From Cyclobacterium qasimii M12-11B (GTDB lineage Bacteria; Bacteroidota; Bacteroidia; Cytophagales; Cyclobacteriaceae): a stretch of DNA of 64,000 bases. The stretch is from assembly GCF_000427295.1 (NCBI RefSeq), contig NZ_ATNM01000110.1:1-64000 (forward strand), given 5' to 3'. Below are positions 1 through 9,806 of this stretch, one piece after another; the stretch's first letter is position 1; each line of letters begins with the position of its first letter. The notes under the pieces were generated by a model, which was not told the DNA's origin, did not search any database, and saw only the letters and a list, made by a program, of their open reading frames with translations. The position numbers and the translations under genes are program-made.

Positions 1-19
1 CAATACCTGAAAATAACTT

Positions 20-170
20 ATAAATATTGCACGCAGAGCCGCGGAGTCGCAAAGAAATGTTTCGTCCTAAGGAAGGTGAAAATAAAAATGTTAATCAAAG
101 GGGAAGATATCCTAAAAGTGGTAGCCTAGGACCTTTGCGTCTTAGCGCCTTTGCGAGAACTAAGAATCTG
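20..170. repeat. Intergenic inverted repeat of the CGCAAAGG/CTTAGCGCC type
   Basis: A GC-richer element sits in AT-rich surroundings. The segment near 30-55 (acgcagagccgcggagtcgc) and the segment near 132-158 (tttgcgtcttagcgccttt) are partly complementary and about 90 bases apart. Short tandem-like units built on 'cgcaaag', 'cgctaag' and their complements resemble dispersed intergenic repeats seen in many Bacteroidota genomes. An ORF can be read through here, but it has no recognisable protein character. No transposase lies next to it. Confidence 0.45.
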
Positions 171-209
171 AAAAAAAATGGTCCTGTAATTCTAATTACA
201 AGACCATTT
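171..209 (-). terminator. Rho-independent terminator of the catabolic operon
   Basis: Read on the minus strand, AAATGGTC pairs with GACCATTT, and the stem continues through an inner TGTAATT/AATTACA pairing with one mismatch. A run of eight T follows directly. It lies about 70 bases after the stop of the permease gene and so closes the long minus-strand operon. Confidence 0.8.
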
Positions 210-277
210 ATCATGCTATTATACTTTTGGCAAAGTGCTGCTAAATTGAACCTAGCTACCTAGAAGACTCAACCCTA

Positions 278-1633
278 TTATTTCTCTACTTTATTTGAAG
301 AAAACCATTTTTTCAATTGGGTTTCTGGGGTAAGTCCCTGATTAAGCGCAAAGCGCATCCACGCGTAATAAATTACTCCAGTCGTTATCATTCCATTTAT
401 CAAGGAGATGAAAAATTCCTGACTAAAGTAACCGATTAAAAACCCTACAATCCAGGCTAGAAAGGCTGCAGGATTAATTACCATATCCGGCTGGCCATCG
501 GCATTTTCATAGAGGCCTCTTTTTTCGGGAAAAAGCCAATAATCTATAATCACCGTCATGGCAATGGGACCAATCACCCAGGACAAGAACTGAAGGAAGA
601 AGTTAAATATTTGATCGGGTCCATACCAAGCAAAAAACAAGGCAATTCCCCAAGAAATAAGCAACACAAGCTTTCTGTTTTTCTCCTCGGTTTTATACTT
701 TGGCATTGGAGGGGTTGACATCATATTGGCACCAAAGTAAATCGCTGCCATTGCAGTAGACCAGGAACCCAGAAATATGGCAAGGAAAGAAATTTCCAAA
801 AGACCGAATTGGTCCATTATTAAGAAAATATTCCATTCTCCAGTAGCAAGCGCCCCTAGCGTAGCACCGATATATTGAAAGACCATCATCACACCATAGG
901 TTAAAAACAAACCTATTGCTGCCTGTTTCCCAGTTTTATAAAACCTTGTGAAATCAGAGATTACGGTATTTGCATGCAACCAGCCACCTGCAGCGGCCGT
1001 GAAAACGACGAAAGAAGAAGCCGAGGCGACAGGAGATTTATCAATGATAGCCATTAATCCACCACCCGCATCCAATGCTCCCCAAACAGTAACTATCAAA
1101 ATAAATACGATGGCAGGAACGGCCAAATAATTCACATAGGCGATCCATTTCATGGTTTTGTAAGCAGGAATCAAGAATAAAATAGCCATTAGGAGCGTAA
1201 TTCCATAAAAGAGCACCGGAGAATCAAGGCTCACTCCAATTATCCCCACAAAGGAATCTCTGGTAAGATTTAAGATCACGGCAAACCAAATGACAGTGGT
1301 AATGGCGATTATAAAATTGGGGAGCAAAACCCCTTTGACGCCATAAGAATACCTAAAAATCATCGCACTGGTATATCCAGTTCTTGCCCCAATTATTCCA
1401 ATTAAGATGGCTACTAAACTGTTAAAAACACCTGCCATTGCAATGACAATGACCGCATCTTTGAATGCCAGTTGAGACCCCACAAGTCCTCCAACCAGCA
1501 AACTGGTAACAGTAAGAACTAGACCCCAGAGGATAAAGGTATTACTCCAAAAGCCCAGGCGTTTGGAGGCAGGTAATCGAGACCTTACTTCGTCTCCTCT
1601 TTCTAATTCATTTTCAATAGTTGTTTCTTTCAT
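278..1633 (-). CDS. NCS1-family (CodB-like) permease
   Basis: A 451-residue inner-membrane transporter of the nucleobase-cation-symport-1 family. About twelve hydrophobic segments run from residue 30 to the C-terminus, starting with a GFWSNTFILWG segment, followed by glycine-rich helices and an SYGVKG motif typical of the family. Characterised members carry cytosine, purines, allantoin or hydantoins with protons or sodium. This gene is the last of ten closely spaced minus-strand genes, 36 bases after a PfkB kinase, and is followed by a strong terminator. That context suggests it imports the substrate or an intermediate of the pathway. A sugar-like cargo would be unusual for NCS1, so a nucleoside-like or nitrogenous ring compound remains possible. 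The family is clear; the substrate is unknown. Confidence 0.85.
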   Translation of the reverse strand: MKETTIENELERGDEVRSRLPASKRLGFWSNTFILWGLVLTVTSLLVGGLVGSQLAFKDAVIVIAMAGVFNSLVAILIGIIGARTGYTSAMIFRYSYGVKGVLLPNFIIAITTVIWFAVILNLTRDSFVGIIGVSLDSPVLFYGITLLMAILFLIPAYKTMKWIAYVNYLAVPAIVFILIVTVWGALDAGGGLMAIIDKSPVASASSFVVFTAAAGGWLHANTVISDFTRFYKTGKQAAIGLFLTYGVMMVFQYIGATLGALATGEWNIFLIMDQFGLLEISFLAIFLGSWSTAMAAIYFGANMMSTPPMPKYKTEEKNRKLVLLISWGIALFFAWYGPDQIFNFFLQFLSWVIGPIAMTVIIDYWLFPEKRGLYENADGQPDMVINPAAFLAWIVGFLIGYFSQEFFISLINGMITTGVIYYAWMRFALNQGLTPETQLKKWFSSNKVEK

Positions 1634-1669
1634 GGAGGTTTTAATTTTTACATTAACATATAAACAAAA

Positions 1670-2695
1670 TCATAATTTTCTGTAACCAAATTTATTCCCC
1701 AACTGAAGACATTCCATCCAAGGCAAAATGGCCTCTGAGGCGGTATTGTCCATAAGGCTTGACGCCGCCACATTTACACCTAACTGGAGCGAAGCTTCCA
1801 TTTCCCAACCTTCATGCATACCAGCCAAAACGCCGGCGGCAAATGCATCTCCGGCACCAACTGTCCCCTTCACCAACTTTTTTGGCATTTTTATACATGG
1901 TTGAAGAATTTGATGCCCCTCTTTATTCAATGCCAGGGCCCCATTGGGAAAGTGTATTACCACCCAACTAAGCACTCCCATATCTAGGATTTTTTTTGCG
2001 GCTTTGAAGCCATTTGAAATCAGAAAGACATTGTCAGCATCTAATAACTGAATTTCAGTAAGGTTGTGCGCTTCCAGCTCATTGATGAAAAGAAAATCAA
2101 TAAAAGGAAGAGACGAAGGGATCACCTCCGTATACCTATCTGATTGTTCACTTACAATATCAGCTGAAGTAATCATCCCAGCCTCTTTTGCCCTTCTCAA
2201 AACTTTCGCAGCCCCAGAAAGCCCATCCTCATGAATCCTGTCCAAATTATCCAATAAAAGCAAATAGCCTAGATGGAAAAATTTCGCTTTCGAAACCTCA
2301 AAATCAAAATCATCCTCTTCCAATAATGCATTGGCCCCACGGTGGTGAAAAAACGTTCGTTTACCCGTAGAACAAACAGTCATCACATCAGTAAATGAAG
2401 TTTCAACCCCTTTCAATCGCTTCATTTGTCGGGTCTCTAATCCCAGTCTTTCACACTGATCCAAAATATCGTCACCAAATTCATCGTCACCCAAAACACC
2501 TACCCCTTCAAGTGGAATGGAAAAGTCCATTTTACGAATGGCCTTTAACACATTGAAAGGAGCCCCTCCATTTCCAGAATTTTGACTGATAATATTGGCC
2601 AGCGCATTTTCATTTGGATACACATCAATCATTTTGATGAAATCCAAAATCCAATTACCCCCAGCCAATATACCTATTCTACTGTTTTTTACCAT
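1670..2695 (-). CDS. PfkB-family carbohydrate/nucleoside kinase
   Basis: A cytoplasmic ATP-dependent kinase of the ribokinase/PfkB family, about 341 residues. The N-terminal region has the glycine-rich substrate segment NSGNGGAPFNVLKA, and the C-terminal signature GTVGAGDAFAAG near residue 280 holds the anion hole and catalytic Asp. I start it at the ATG at 2695 (MVKNSRIGILAGGNW). An upstream in-frame ATG at 2767 would add 24 poorly conserved residues and run into the preceding gene's end. It lies between a Gfo/Idh/MocA dehydrogenase and the permease. Together with the DhnA-type aldolase three genes upstream it forms a kinase/aldolase pair like IolC/IolJ in inositol breakdown. That comparison is by gene type only. 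Confidence 0.85.
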   Translation of the reverse strand: MVKNSRIGILAGGNWILDFIKMIDVYPNENALANIISQNSGNGGAPFNVLKAIRKMDFSIPLEGVGVLGDDEFGDDILDQCERLGLETRQMKRLKGVETSFTDVMTVCSTGKRTFFHHRGANALLEEDDFDFEVSKAKFFHLGYLLLLDNLDRIHEDGLSGAAKVLRRAKEAGMITSADIVSEQSDRYTEVIPSSLPFIDFLFINELEAHNLTEIQLLDADNVFLISNGFKAAKKILDMGVLSWVVIHFPNGALALNKEGHQILQPCIKMPKKLVKGTVGAGDAFAAGVLAGMHEGWEMEASLQLGVNVAASSLMDNTASEAILPWMECLQLGNKFGYRKL

Positions 2696-2770
2696 TATTT
2701 CATACAGTAAATCCCATAAATAGGTGATTTTATAGAATAATAATTCAATACATTTACCATCTAACAACTT

Positions 2771-3895
2771 TTAAGGTATAACAACAGCTGATTTTGTTTC
2801 GTGAGACGCTAAGGCTGCAGCAAATACCTGATGGCTCATCACTGCCTCTTCGGGAGTTACACATCCCAGCCTGCCATCAAGAAACCCCTCCCTCTCCGCA
2901 AAGTAGGCTGCCAGCATCTGCATGAAACAATCAGGGAATCCTGGTTCAAATATCCCCCCTGTAATGGTGGTAAATGGAACCTGAAAGCCCAGGTCAAGCC
3001 TTTTCCAGACCTGCTCTTTTTCTCGACTGAATTTCCAAAACACCTTGGTATCTTTGGTACTGTACCTTACCCCACCTTCTGTCCCCAGCACTTCTATGTA
3101 CCAGGAATTTGTCTCTCCAGGAGCCAGGCGCTTCATTTCCAATATCATCGGTACGTCTTCTCCTTCAATGGAAATGGTTGAAGAAAGATGCGCATTGTTC
3201 CAGGTGTCACACTCACTCCATCCGCCTTTTCCATCCGGCCTTTTTGTGACAATCTTCTGAAGTTGTGCATAAACCCTACTTGGCTTCCAACCCATTCTCA
3301 ATGGAATATGCATCACATGCATCCCTAAATCACCCATTACCCCTATATCTCCACAAAACCTGGATTGCCTTTTCCAGTTGATCGGCTTTAGCGGATCCAT
3401 GTCACTAGAATGACAAAATCCAGCTTTCACCTCAATGATTTTACCGAGTCTTCCAGATAAAATTTCTTTGATCACCCGCTGGCCGCCAGGGAAAAATGGC
3501 ATTTCAGAACTGCACCTTACGAAACTACCTGATTCATCAATTTTATTTTTAATGATTTCGGCTGCTTCCAGGTTTATCCCAAATGGCTTCTCTGCAAACA
3601 AATCCTTTCCTGCCTCCAATACTTTCAGGTAATACTCCTCGTGCAGGTGATGAGGGAGGGCCACGTAGACAACATCCACATTTGGCGCATCCAATAAAGC
3701 TTTATAATCAGTGGTCAGCAAATCAATGGTAGGAATCTGCTCGTACCATTTCAAGGCCTCCTCATTGATATCGCAAACAGCTGTTAATACAACTTTTAAA
3801 GGATAATCATTGAGGACAAACCATCTTCCAAGCGCACTCGCCACTTCCTTGCCCATCAAGCCTCCTCCTATTATCCCAACGTTAATGGTTTTCAT
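2771..3895 (-). CDS. Gfo/Idh/MocA-family oxidoreductase
   Basis: A 374-residue cytoplasmic NAD(P)-dependent dehydrogenase. The N-terminal Rossmann motif is GIIGGGLMGKEVA. The family lysine lies in AEKPFGIN near residue 100, and the C-terminal alpha/beta substrate domain contains the MGDLGMHVMHIP segment, which fits the family's active-site histidine region. Such enzymes oxidise or isomerise hydroxyls on sugars, cyclitols and their derivatives. It lies only three bases downstream of the aldolase gene, so the two are almost certainly co-transcribed. It is not close in sequence to the other three Gfo proteins of the locus, so it probably handles a different step. Substrate unknown. Confidence 0.87.
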   Translation of the reverse strand: MKTINVGIIGGGLMGKEVASALGRWFVLNDYPLKVVLTAVCDINEEALKWYEQIPTIDLLTTDYKALLDAPNVDVVYVALPHHLHEEYYLKVLEAGKDLFAEKPFGINLEAAEIIKNKIDESGSFVRCSSEMPFFPGGQRVIKEILSGRLGKIIEVKAGFCHSSDMDPLKPINWKRQSRFCGDIGVMGDLGMHVMHIPLRMGWKPSRVYAQLQKIVTKRPDGKGGWSECDTWNNAHLSSTISIEGEDVPMILEMKRLAPGETNSWYIEVLGTEGGVRYSTKDTKVFWKFSREKEQVWKRLDLGFQVPFTTITGGIFEPGFPDCFMQMLAAYFAEREGFLDGRLGCVTPEEAVMSHQVFAAALASHETKSAVVIP

Positions 3896-3898
3896 TTC

Positions 3899-4735
3899 CT
3901 AGTTCGACTTTAATAAGCCTCTCACCTCATCCGGCGTGGCATCATTGTGAACAATTGCCATTAGGGCTCTGGTCATTCCACCAGGATTGGCATGTTGTAC
4001 CACATTTCTACCGTAGACAATGCCTTTCGCTCCTTGCTTCATCAGTCGATAAGTTCTATCCAATATCTCCTCGTCACTGGCACGGCCTCCACCTCTTACC
4101 AGTACAGGAATATCGCCAGCCACTTCTATTACTTTATGGTATTCCTCCACATCATCTGTTGGATCAGCTTTTATTAGGTCCGCACCCAACTCAGCAGCCT
4201 GTCTTACCATTGGCGTAATCAGTTTTATATTGCCATCTACCATATAGCCACCCGCTTTGTTATTGGGCTGAAAAACCAATGGCTCTATCATCAAAGGCAT
4301 GCCATAATAATCACACAAAGGTTTTAGCTTAAGTATATTCTGGATACAATGATCTGTAACTTCTGGCGCTCCAGGTATATTAAAAAGGTTGACTACCACG
4401 CAGGCAGCATCCAATCTTACCGCCTGTAAAACCGGATCTTCTATCATTCTACTGTACAATACTTTTTGTAATTCTAAGCCATAAACGTTGGCAACATCCG
4501 TTCTTAGAACGAGTGCAGGCTTTCGCTTACCAGGAACAGACTGTAAATGTCGGGCCTGCCCTACTGTCAACTGGATAGCGTCTGGATCAGCATCTATCAA
4601 AACTTTGACCGATGCTGAAATATTCTCAATTCCACTCAAAAATGTATATTCACTGAAAAAGCCATGGTCAATGGCCACATCAAAACATTTTCCAGATTTC
4701 TCGTTAAAAAGCCTGTTGATTCTACTTAATTTCAT
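3899..4735 (-). CDS. Class I aldolase, DhnA/FbaB type (COG1830-like)
   Basis: A 278-residue TIM-barrel aldolase. The likely Schiff-base lysine is in ADLIKADPTDD near residue 180. The phosphate-binding barrel end is VLVRGGGRASDEEIL near 210, followed by GIVYGRNV. These match the DhnA/LsrF/FbaB class I aldolase group. The N-terminus (FDVAIDHGFFSEY) carries the usual Asp-His near the active site. In the operon it sits between a GLSVHSA-type Gfo protein and another Gfo dehydrogenase, with the PfkB kinase close by, so cleavage of a phosphorylated ketose-like intermediate is the natural guess. The fold is confident; the substrate is not known. Confidence 0.85.
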   Translation of the reverse strand: MKLSRINRLFNEKSGKCFDVAIDHGFFSEYTFLSGIENISASVKVLIDADPDAIQLTVGQARHLQSVPGKRKPALVLRTDVANVYGLELQKVLYSRMIEDPVLQAVRLDAACVVVNLFNIPGAPEVTDHCIQNILKLKPLCDYYGMPLMIEPLVFQPNNKAGGYMVDGNIKLITPMVRQAAELGADLIKADPTDDVEEYHKVIEVAGDIPVLVRGGGRASDEEILDRTYRLMKQGAKGIVYGRNVVQHANPGGMTRALMAIVHNDATPDEVRGLLKSN

Positions 4736-4772
4736 GGTATTTTTATTTACTAAGGTTATTTCGTTGATTGAA

Positions 4773-5696
4773 TTAAATTTTAATCCTGTTAATTGTATCG
4801 CTAATTTTTATCGGCTTTCCACCCTGCCTTTTGCTTTCATCGGCTGCTTCCATGAAAGCATAAATTTCAATGGTTTCTTCGGGTTCTACTGGTAGTTTAC
4901 CTGTCAGGAAAAACTCATCTATGGCCCTAACCAACCTTTGATAACCTTCAAATTTCCCTATTGAATTAATTCCGTCTGTACCAAAAACGGTCCCTCCGAA
5001 ACCAACTTTCCCCTCTCTGATCCCTCTGAAATAACCCAACTTATCGCCAGGCCATTTGCCAACAACCAGGTCAGTTCCATTGGTTGAAGTCCTTGAGACC
5101 GTTTGACAACCTGTCCCCATCACACTAAAGAGAGATTCTATCCCATGAATGCCATCCCAGAACAAATCGACATGGGCTTTTTGAAGGGGTGCAGGACCGT
5201 AAGTCTGAGCTCCCAATAATTCCCCCACATATTCCCCTGCTCTAATCGAAGTGTTTTGGCTTCCATAACGAAGAGCCGAAGAGCTAAATACTTTGACGCC
5301 GTAATGATTGGCTTCGTGAAAAATCTTCATCACATTTTCCAAATTCTCGGCCAATGGTTTGTCGATATAAACCGGTTTCCCTGCTTTTAACACGGGCAAG
5401 ACCTGCTCTAAATGCGGTCTCCCGTCGTTGGTCAATAGCATTACAGCATCTGACTTTTCAATGACTTCCTCAATTGAATTAACGGTGGACACTCCATGCT
5501 TACCAATCCTCTCAGAAAAGTTTTGCAACCGTTCTTCAGAGAATTCCACATCGGGATTTCCCTTAGGATGGTAAATCGCCACCACTTTACTATGGTATCC
5601 ATCGACATTAGGAACCACTGTGTTCAGAATCTCAGTAAAGTCTGCACTGTGTACAGATAGGCCAATAATACCTATGCTAATTTTCGGCTTAACCAT
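4773..5696 (-). CDS. Gfo/Idh/MocA-like protein with divergent Rossmann motif (GLSVHSA), cytoplasmic paralogue
   Basis: A 307-residue protein of the Gfo/Idh/MocA fold. The first strand-turn reads SIGIIGLSVHSADF instead of GxGxxG. The family lysine is present in YIDKPLAEN near residue 112, followed by FSSSALRYGS and DLFWDGIHGIESLF, where a histidine lies in the catalytic region. No signal peptide is visible. It is clearly paralogous along its whole length to the exported protein at 11654-12673, sharing HPxGNPDV, NDGRPH, KAGKPV, FRGIREGK, FGGTVF and AFMEAA. It is flanked by the three-domain lipoprotein and the aldolase. Function unknown; a dehydrogenase or an isomerase using a bound cofactor is possible. 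Confidence 0.8.
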   Translation of the reverse strand: MVKPKISIGIIGLSVHSADFTEILNTVVPNVDGYHSKVVAIYHPKGNPDVEFSEERLQNFSERIGKHGVSTVNSIEEVIEKSDAVMLLTNDGRPHLEQVLPVLKAGKPVYIDKPLAENLENVMKIFHEANHYGVKVFSSSALRYGSQNTSIRAGEYVGELLGAQTYGPAPLQKAHVDLFWDGIHGIESLFSVMGTGCQTVSRTSTNGTDLVVGKWPGDKLGYFRGIREGKVGFGGTVFGTDGINSIGKFEGYQRLVRAIDEFFLTGKLPVEPEETIEIYAFMEAADESKRQGGKPIKISDTINRIKI

Positions 5697-5754
5697 TGTT
5701 TTTTCTTCTCCTGCTTTAGAATGAATGTACTAGGATGAAATAGTCCCACCAATA

Positions 5755-8700
5755 TTAAGGCAACACCCGCATGATGCCTCTCATCACTGGCCCATGCCCA
5801 GGGAAAGTGCATACAAATTGGTAATCACCCGGTTTGGTTGGCGCTTTGAAGGTCAATGTTTCGGTAGTTTTTCCATCTAGCAATTTAGAAGCGGCTATTA
5901 TTTTAGGACTTTCTGGAAGGTAATGCTTGGCAGGACCATCGTCCCCCAAGGCGATGGCCAATGAGGCTATTTCATCCGCTGCGCCTGGTTCCACAATCAC
6001 AATATTGTGTTCCATAAGGTCTTTATTATCCACAGTCAATTCTATTTGCTGACCAGCATTAACAGAAAATTCTGAAACATCGAAGGCAAGCAACTCAGCA
6101 ACAATGGTCAACTTGGCAATGGGTTCTTTCTGAAGTTCTAGTTTTCGTTTACCGCTTTCATTTGCCTTCTTGGCAGGGGCCATATTGGCATGGCCTTTCA
6201 TGTCTTCATGTTTCGTCTCCACTTTAGAAGAATCGGCATCTACCCAGAATTTCTCGTAGAATGTCCTAAACTGCATTCCTGAAATGTCATTTGTAGTTCC
6301 CCCACGTCTATGCGAATCCCTATCGCTCCAAAACCAGGCAACTTTCTGCGCCGCTATTCTGGCTTTTTCCTCTGGAGATCTCAATACCGTTTTGAGCAAA
6401 TCATTGTTTTTGACATTGTGCTGCTGGTGAAGCCATAAAATCTCTAACATAGGAAGGGCATCTTCCTTGCTTTGCGGATCTAGTGTTTTCGCATAGTTCT
6501 GCGCTTTTTCTATCACTTCCTTGGTTTCTCTTCCACTCAATTCGACCCTGACGGAATGCCTAATTCCATCCACTGGACTTCTAAACAATTCCAATAGCTT
6601 TTCTACCGGTTCTCCGTAAATGGCCACTGGCTCCTGAAGTGGTCTGTTTTTTGCAGACATTCTGTAAATCCTTCCATGCGCCTGATCTCGGTTTATGTCC
6701 CTTAAGTTATAAGGCGAATGGGTAATGATGGCATTGTGCCAATCTCCAAAATACAAGGCACCGTCTTTTCCTATTACCCCGTCTGAAGGACGAAAGTTTG
6801 GATCACCTGTGTACCCTTCAGGAACAACCCTAGGCTGGGCTTCAGAAGAAGGACGGAATGTTGGATCATTTCCAGTAAAAACCAAATCCCCTGCTTCCAC
6901 ACCCTCTACTACTCCATGTTCTTTGTACTCCAACTGGTACCTTTTTATCCCTTGAAATCCTATCACATTATAAATCAGAAAATTGTTTTCGTATTTATCA
7001 GGAAAATGCTGGCTTGATAAAATTTGATTGGAGGTAATAGGTCGAATGGTTTGTTTGAACAATGGCCTTTTGTCAAATTCATTGGTGTCTGTCGTGGAAG
7101 TAACCGTTCTTTTATAATAAACCTGGAAAGCTTTCCCTGTCGTACCATCTGTTATTAGCGGATTGCCCCATCTATCGATACTGATACCATGCGCATTGGG
7201 CGTATTTTCCACCATAAATGAGAAATCAGATGTCCTTGGATTGAAACGATAAAGGCCCGGTGATCCTGATTCTTCACTTTTTCGGTAAGGCGTTTCTATA
7301 TTTTCAAGAATGAAAATCCCTCTTTGGTAATAGATATTGCCATCAGGAGAGTAGATAAGGTTGTTTGCCGTATGATGGGAATCATCCGATCCCAAGCCTC
7401 CAAAAAGGCGTTCTTTAAAATCGGCTACACCATCCCCATCTGTATCTTTAAGAAACCACACATCAGGGGCTGATATTACGATCACCCCTCCATTCCAGAA
7501 CTCAAAACCTGTAGGATGTGGCACATAGGCAAAAGTGGTCACTTTATCTGCTTTGCCATCACCATCCTCATCACTTAGATAGGCCAATCTGTCACTCATC
7601 TCTCTTCCTGGCTCCCATTTTGGATAAGTAGACCAGGAAGCTACCCAGATGTTTCCCTTTGTATCCACCTGCAAAGCAACAGGGTTAATGATTTCCGGAA
7701 ACTCATCCTCTGCAGCAAACAGATTAATTTCCAGGTCATCAGGCACCGTCATTCTATCAATGGCTTCCTCCGGATCTATATAGGTTAAATCTCTAACAAT
7801 ATGGGTCCCTACCATTAGTGGGTCAGGCATATTGCTGTCATCAATTTCGATATCATCCCCATTCGCTCTGGCCCAGATTTTCTTATCCCTATTGGCTGTC
7901 ATTACATCCAGCATCTCTAATTCCCTCTGAAGGGTTTTATAATTGCCATCTTGAATGGATCGCGTTCCCCACACATCATTGCCACTAATGGCTCGGTACT
8001 TGTGAAACCAATAGAGATTTTTATCCTTAACGGTGGATCTTATAGCATCTAAAGCCACCTGGTCATTACTTACACTACCTCCCATGAGGGTTTCAGCAAT
8101 GTATTTGCCCACTTCCTGATTGCCTTTTTCATTTAAATGAATGCCATTTATGGTCAAAGGTTCTTCAATGGATTGGTACATTTGCTGCGTTGCATTAAAC
8201 AGATCAACGAAGACAACCCCTTTCTCTTGGGCGACTTCTGCCATTGCCTGGGTATAAGCCTGCAAGCGGGGATTATTTTCGGAGCCATCAGGAAGGTTAG
8301 GTGAACCTAAATTTTCATGCGCAATAGGAGAAAACAACACCACTTTGGGTACATTCACAGAATCATATTTCTGCGTACGCAAATGATCGATCCAAAGGGA
8401 AAGTTGTTTTTTAAACGTCTCTGGTTGGTTGTCAAAAGATTCATTGTACCCGAAAAATGAGAAAATTACATTGGCTTTAACCTTTGACAAATGGCTATCG
8501 CTGTCCCCAAAACCTTCATGGGCTCTCGGCCTATAATGCACCTGATCCCCTGAATAACCCAGATTTCTGAAAACCAGTTTTTTGCCTGGGCTAGCAGCTT
8601 GGAGGTACGTTTCCATCCATCCGTCATGTTGGAATCGCTCAGCCAATGAATTCCCAACAATGGCAATTCTATCCCCTTCACTGAAAGAATAATCAGACTC

Positions 8701-8793
8701 GCTGGAACAGGCCCCTAAATAAATCAGGCTGACCAGAAGGATAAAGGATCGGGCCACCCTTATGGGGTTTTTCGAATTTGTCAATAATCTCAT
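5755..8793 (-). CDS. Three-domain lipoprotein: SGNH hydrolase + PVC-type dehydrogenase propeller + azurin-like blue-copper domain
   Basis: A 1012-residue lipoprotein. The signal peptide ends in the lipobox LGAC (Cys29). Residues about 40-245 form an SGNH/GDSL hydrolase: GNSLAERF (Ser), GDQ, FGYNE and NGIHLNEKG (His). The usual Asp of the DGxH block is Asn. Residues about 350-750 resemble the PVC-type membrane-bound dehydrogenase beta-propeller, with segments such as [19 protein letters not shown] helical HEAT-like stretch follows. The last 120 residues are azurin/auracyanin-like, with copper ligands in MEHNIVIV and in [12 protein letters not shown], spaced as in azurin. I see no CxxCH haem motif. 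It probably acts in the periplasm or on the cell surface, passing electrons to copper. The substrate is unknown. Confidence 0.8.
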   Translation of the reverse strand: MRLLTNSKNPIRVARSFILLVSLIYLGACSSESDYSFSEGDRIAIVGNSLAERFQHDGWMETYLQAASPGKKLVFRNLGYSGDQVHYRPRAHEGFGDSDSHLSKVKANVIFSFFGYNESFDNQPETFKKQLSLWIDHLRTQKYDSVNVPKVVLFSPIAHENLGSPNLPDGSENNPRLQAYTQAMAEVAQEKGVVFVDLFNATQQMYQSIEEPLTINGIHLNEKGNQEVGKYIAETLMGGSVSNDQVALDAIRSTVKDKNLYWFHKYRAISGNDVWGTRSIQDGNYKTLQRELEMLDVMTANRDKKIWARANGDDIEIDDSNMPDPLMVGTHIVRDLTYIDPEEAIDRMTVPDDLEINLFAAEDEFPEIINPVALQVDTKGNIWVASWSTYPKWEPGREMSDRLAYLSDEDGDGKADKVTTFAYVPHPTGFEFWNGGVIVISAPDVWFLKDTDGDGVADFKERLFGGLGSDDSHHTANNLIYSPDGNIYYQRGIFILENIETPYRKSEESGSPGLYRFNPRTSDFSFMVENTPNAHGISIDRWGNPLITDGTTGKAFQVYYKRTVTSTTDTNEFDKRPLFKQTIRPITSNQILSSQHFPDKYENNFLIYNVIGFQGIKRYQLEYKEHGVVEGVEAGDLVFTGNDPTFRPSSEAQPRVVPEGYTGDPNFRPSDGVIGKDGALYFGDWHNAIITHSPYNLRDINRDQAHGRIYRMSAKNRPLQEPVAIYGEPVEKLLELFRSPVDGIRHSVRVELSGRETKEVIEKAQNYAKTLDPQSKEDALPMLEILWLHQQHNVKNNDLLKTVLRSPEEKARIAAQKVAWFWSDRDSHRRGGTTNDISGMQFRTFYEKFWVDADSSKVETKHEDMKGHANMAPAKKANESGKRKLELQKEPIAKLTIVAELLAFDVSEFSVNAGQQIELTVDNKDLMEHNIVIVEPGAADEIASLAIALGDDGPAKHYLPESPKIIAASKLLDGKTTETLTFKAPTKPGDYQFVCTFPGHGPVMRGIMRVLP

Positions 8794-8850
8794 TTAGAAT
8801 TTAATTTAGATAAATGTTAATTTTCCTACCTATTTCGGGTTTAAGCCTTC

Positions 8851-9783
8851 TTAATGCATTTCTACAGAGCAGGTACCTAAGCCTGGTGCATAGAAGTTAA
8901 ACTGTACATTGGGATGATCTGCCAAAACCGACATAGGCACAGAAGTATCTGGAATATTATTGGATATCATGTAGGTGGTCAGCCTCTGACCAAAGGGATT
9001 GTCGTGGGCGCCGGCATGCCATATAGAAACCTGATCCGTTTCCCAGGTTTCTTTAGGCCCTACTGTCACAGCTTGCGTTGGTATCAAAGGAACATTTCCA
9101 CCACAGTGCAACCTGGAGTTTTGTTGAATGGTGATAGGGTGCAAATCCAAAACCCTGGTAGGAAGTTTTTTGTATTCCTCCACCGTCTGTGGATTGTCTT
9201 TATAGGCTCCTTCTCGTTTTGGTGGCTCATTAAAGGCCCAATGCTTGACATCGCCCTGCCCTCCTTGCATGATTAAACATCTGGCGTGTTTCCAGCTTTC
9301 TATAAACTTGGCAGTATCGGCCTGCGGGAAATGTATGTTCTCCTCTGGCATGGCCAATTTCTTGTCAATCCTGCTGTAACAAAGGTCATTAAATGCCTTT
9401 TTAAAGGATAAGGAATGATTGGCAGAAACCTCCTTGCCATCGACCACCCATTCGTCCATGGACCAAAAATGAGCATGCTTGAGAGAGATTTGCAATTCAT
9501 TGACCAATCTGGCCACTAGTGGCAATTGTTCTGTTGGACCAATAGGACCACAAATCCCTACCGGATTATCTGCTGTTGCCTTTTTCCAGGTAGTAATGTA
9601 TTCCAATGCTTCGGCAAGGTAAAATTCTTCAATGGTATCATAAAAGACTACTTTAAAACCAGGCCTGGATAACTTTATCATATCTGCCGGAGTCATGCTG
9701 GCTATTTGGTCGGTAATCTTGCTACCTAAATCCAAGGTGGTATAATCCCACCAATCAGGAGCTATTGAACTTATCTTTCTCAT
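8851..9783 (-). CDS. NagB/RpiA-fold glucosamine-6-phosphate isomerase-like protein
   Basis: A 310-residue cytoplasmic protein related to glucosamine-6-phosphate deaminase and 6-phosphogluconolactonase. Recognisable motifs are [10 protein letters not shown] (compare LDEY of NagB) and [16 protein letters not shown] near residue 190 (compare the NagB loop with DGHIAFNEP), followed by VTVGPKETW. It is longer than E. coli NagB (266 residues) and its N-terminus [10 protein letters not shown] is unusual, so it is not a straightforward NagB. It is encoded next to a PIG-L deacetylase, a combination that points to deacetylation and then deamination or isomerisation of an amino sugar or similar compound. 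That pathway role is inference. Confidence 0.8.
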   Translation of the reverse strand: MRKISSIAPDWWDYTTLDLGSKITDQIASMTPADMIKLSRPGFKVVFYDTIEEFYLAEALEYITTWKKATADNPVGICGPIGPTEQLPLVARLVNELQISLKHAHFWSMDEWVVDGKEVSANHSLSFKKAFNDLCYSRIDKKLAMPEENIHFPQADTAKFIESWKHARCLIMQGGQGDVKHWAFNEPPKREGAYKDNPQTVEEYKKLPTRVLDLHPITIQQNSRLHCGGNVPLIPTQAVTVGPKETWETDQVSIWHAGAHDNPFGQRLTTYMISNNIPDTSVPMSVLADHPNVQFNFYAPGLGTCSVEMH

Positions 9784-9806
9784 ATCTTTATTCGTTATTT
9801 TAACTT

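Noticed and set aside
27-263. A 78-residue ORF at the left end
   Set aside because: It runs through an inverted repeat and the operon terminator, has no family character and lies in a region of non-coding composition.
948-1130. Plus-strand ORF inside the permease gene
   Set aside because: It is an overlap on the opposite strand of a well-supported gene.
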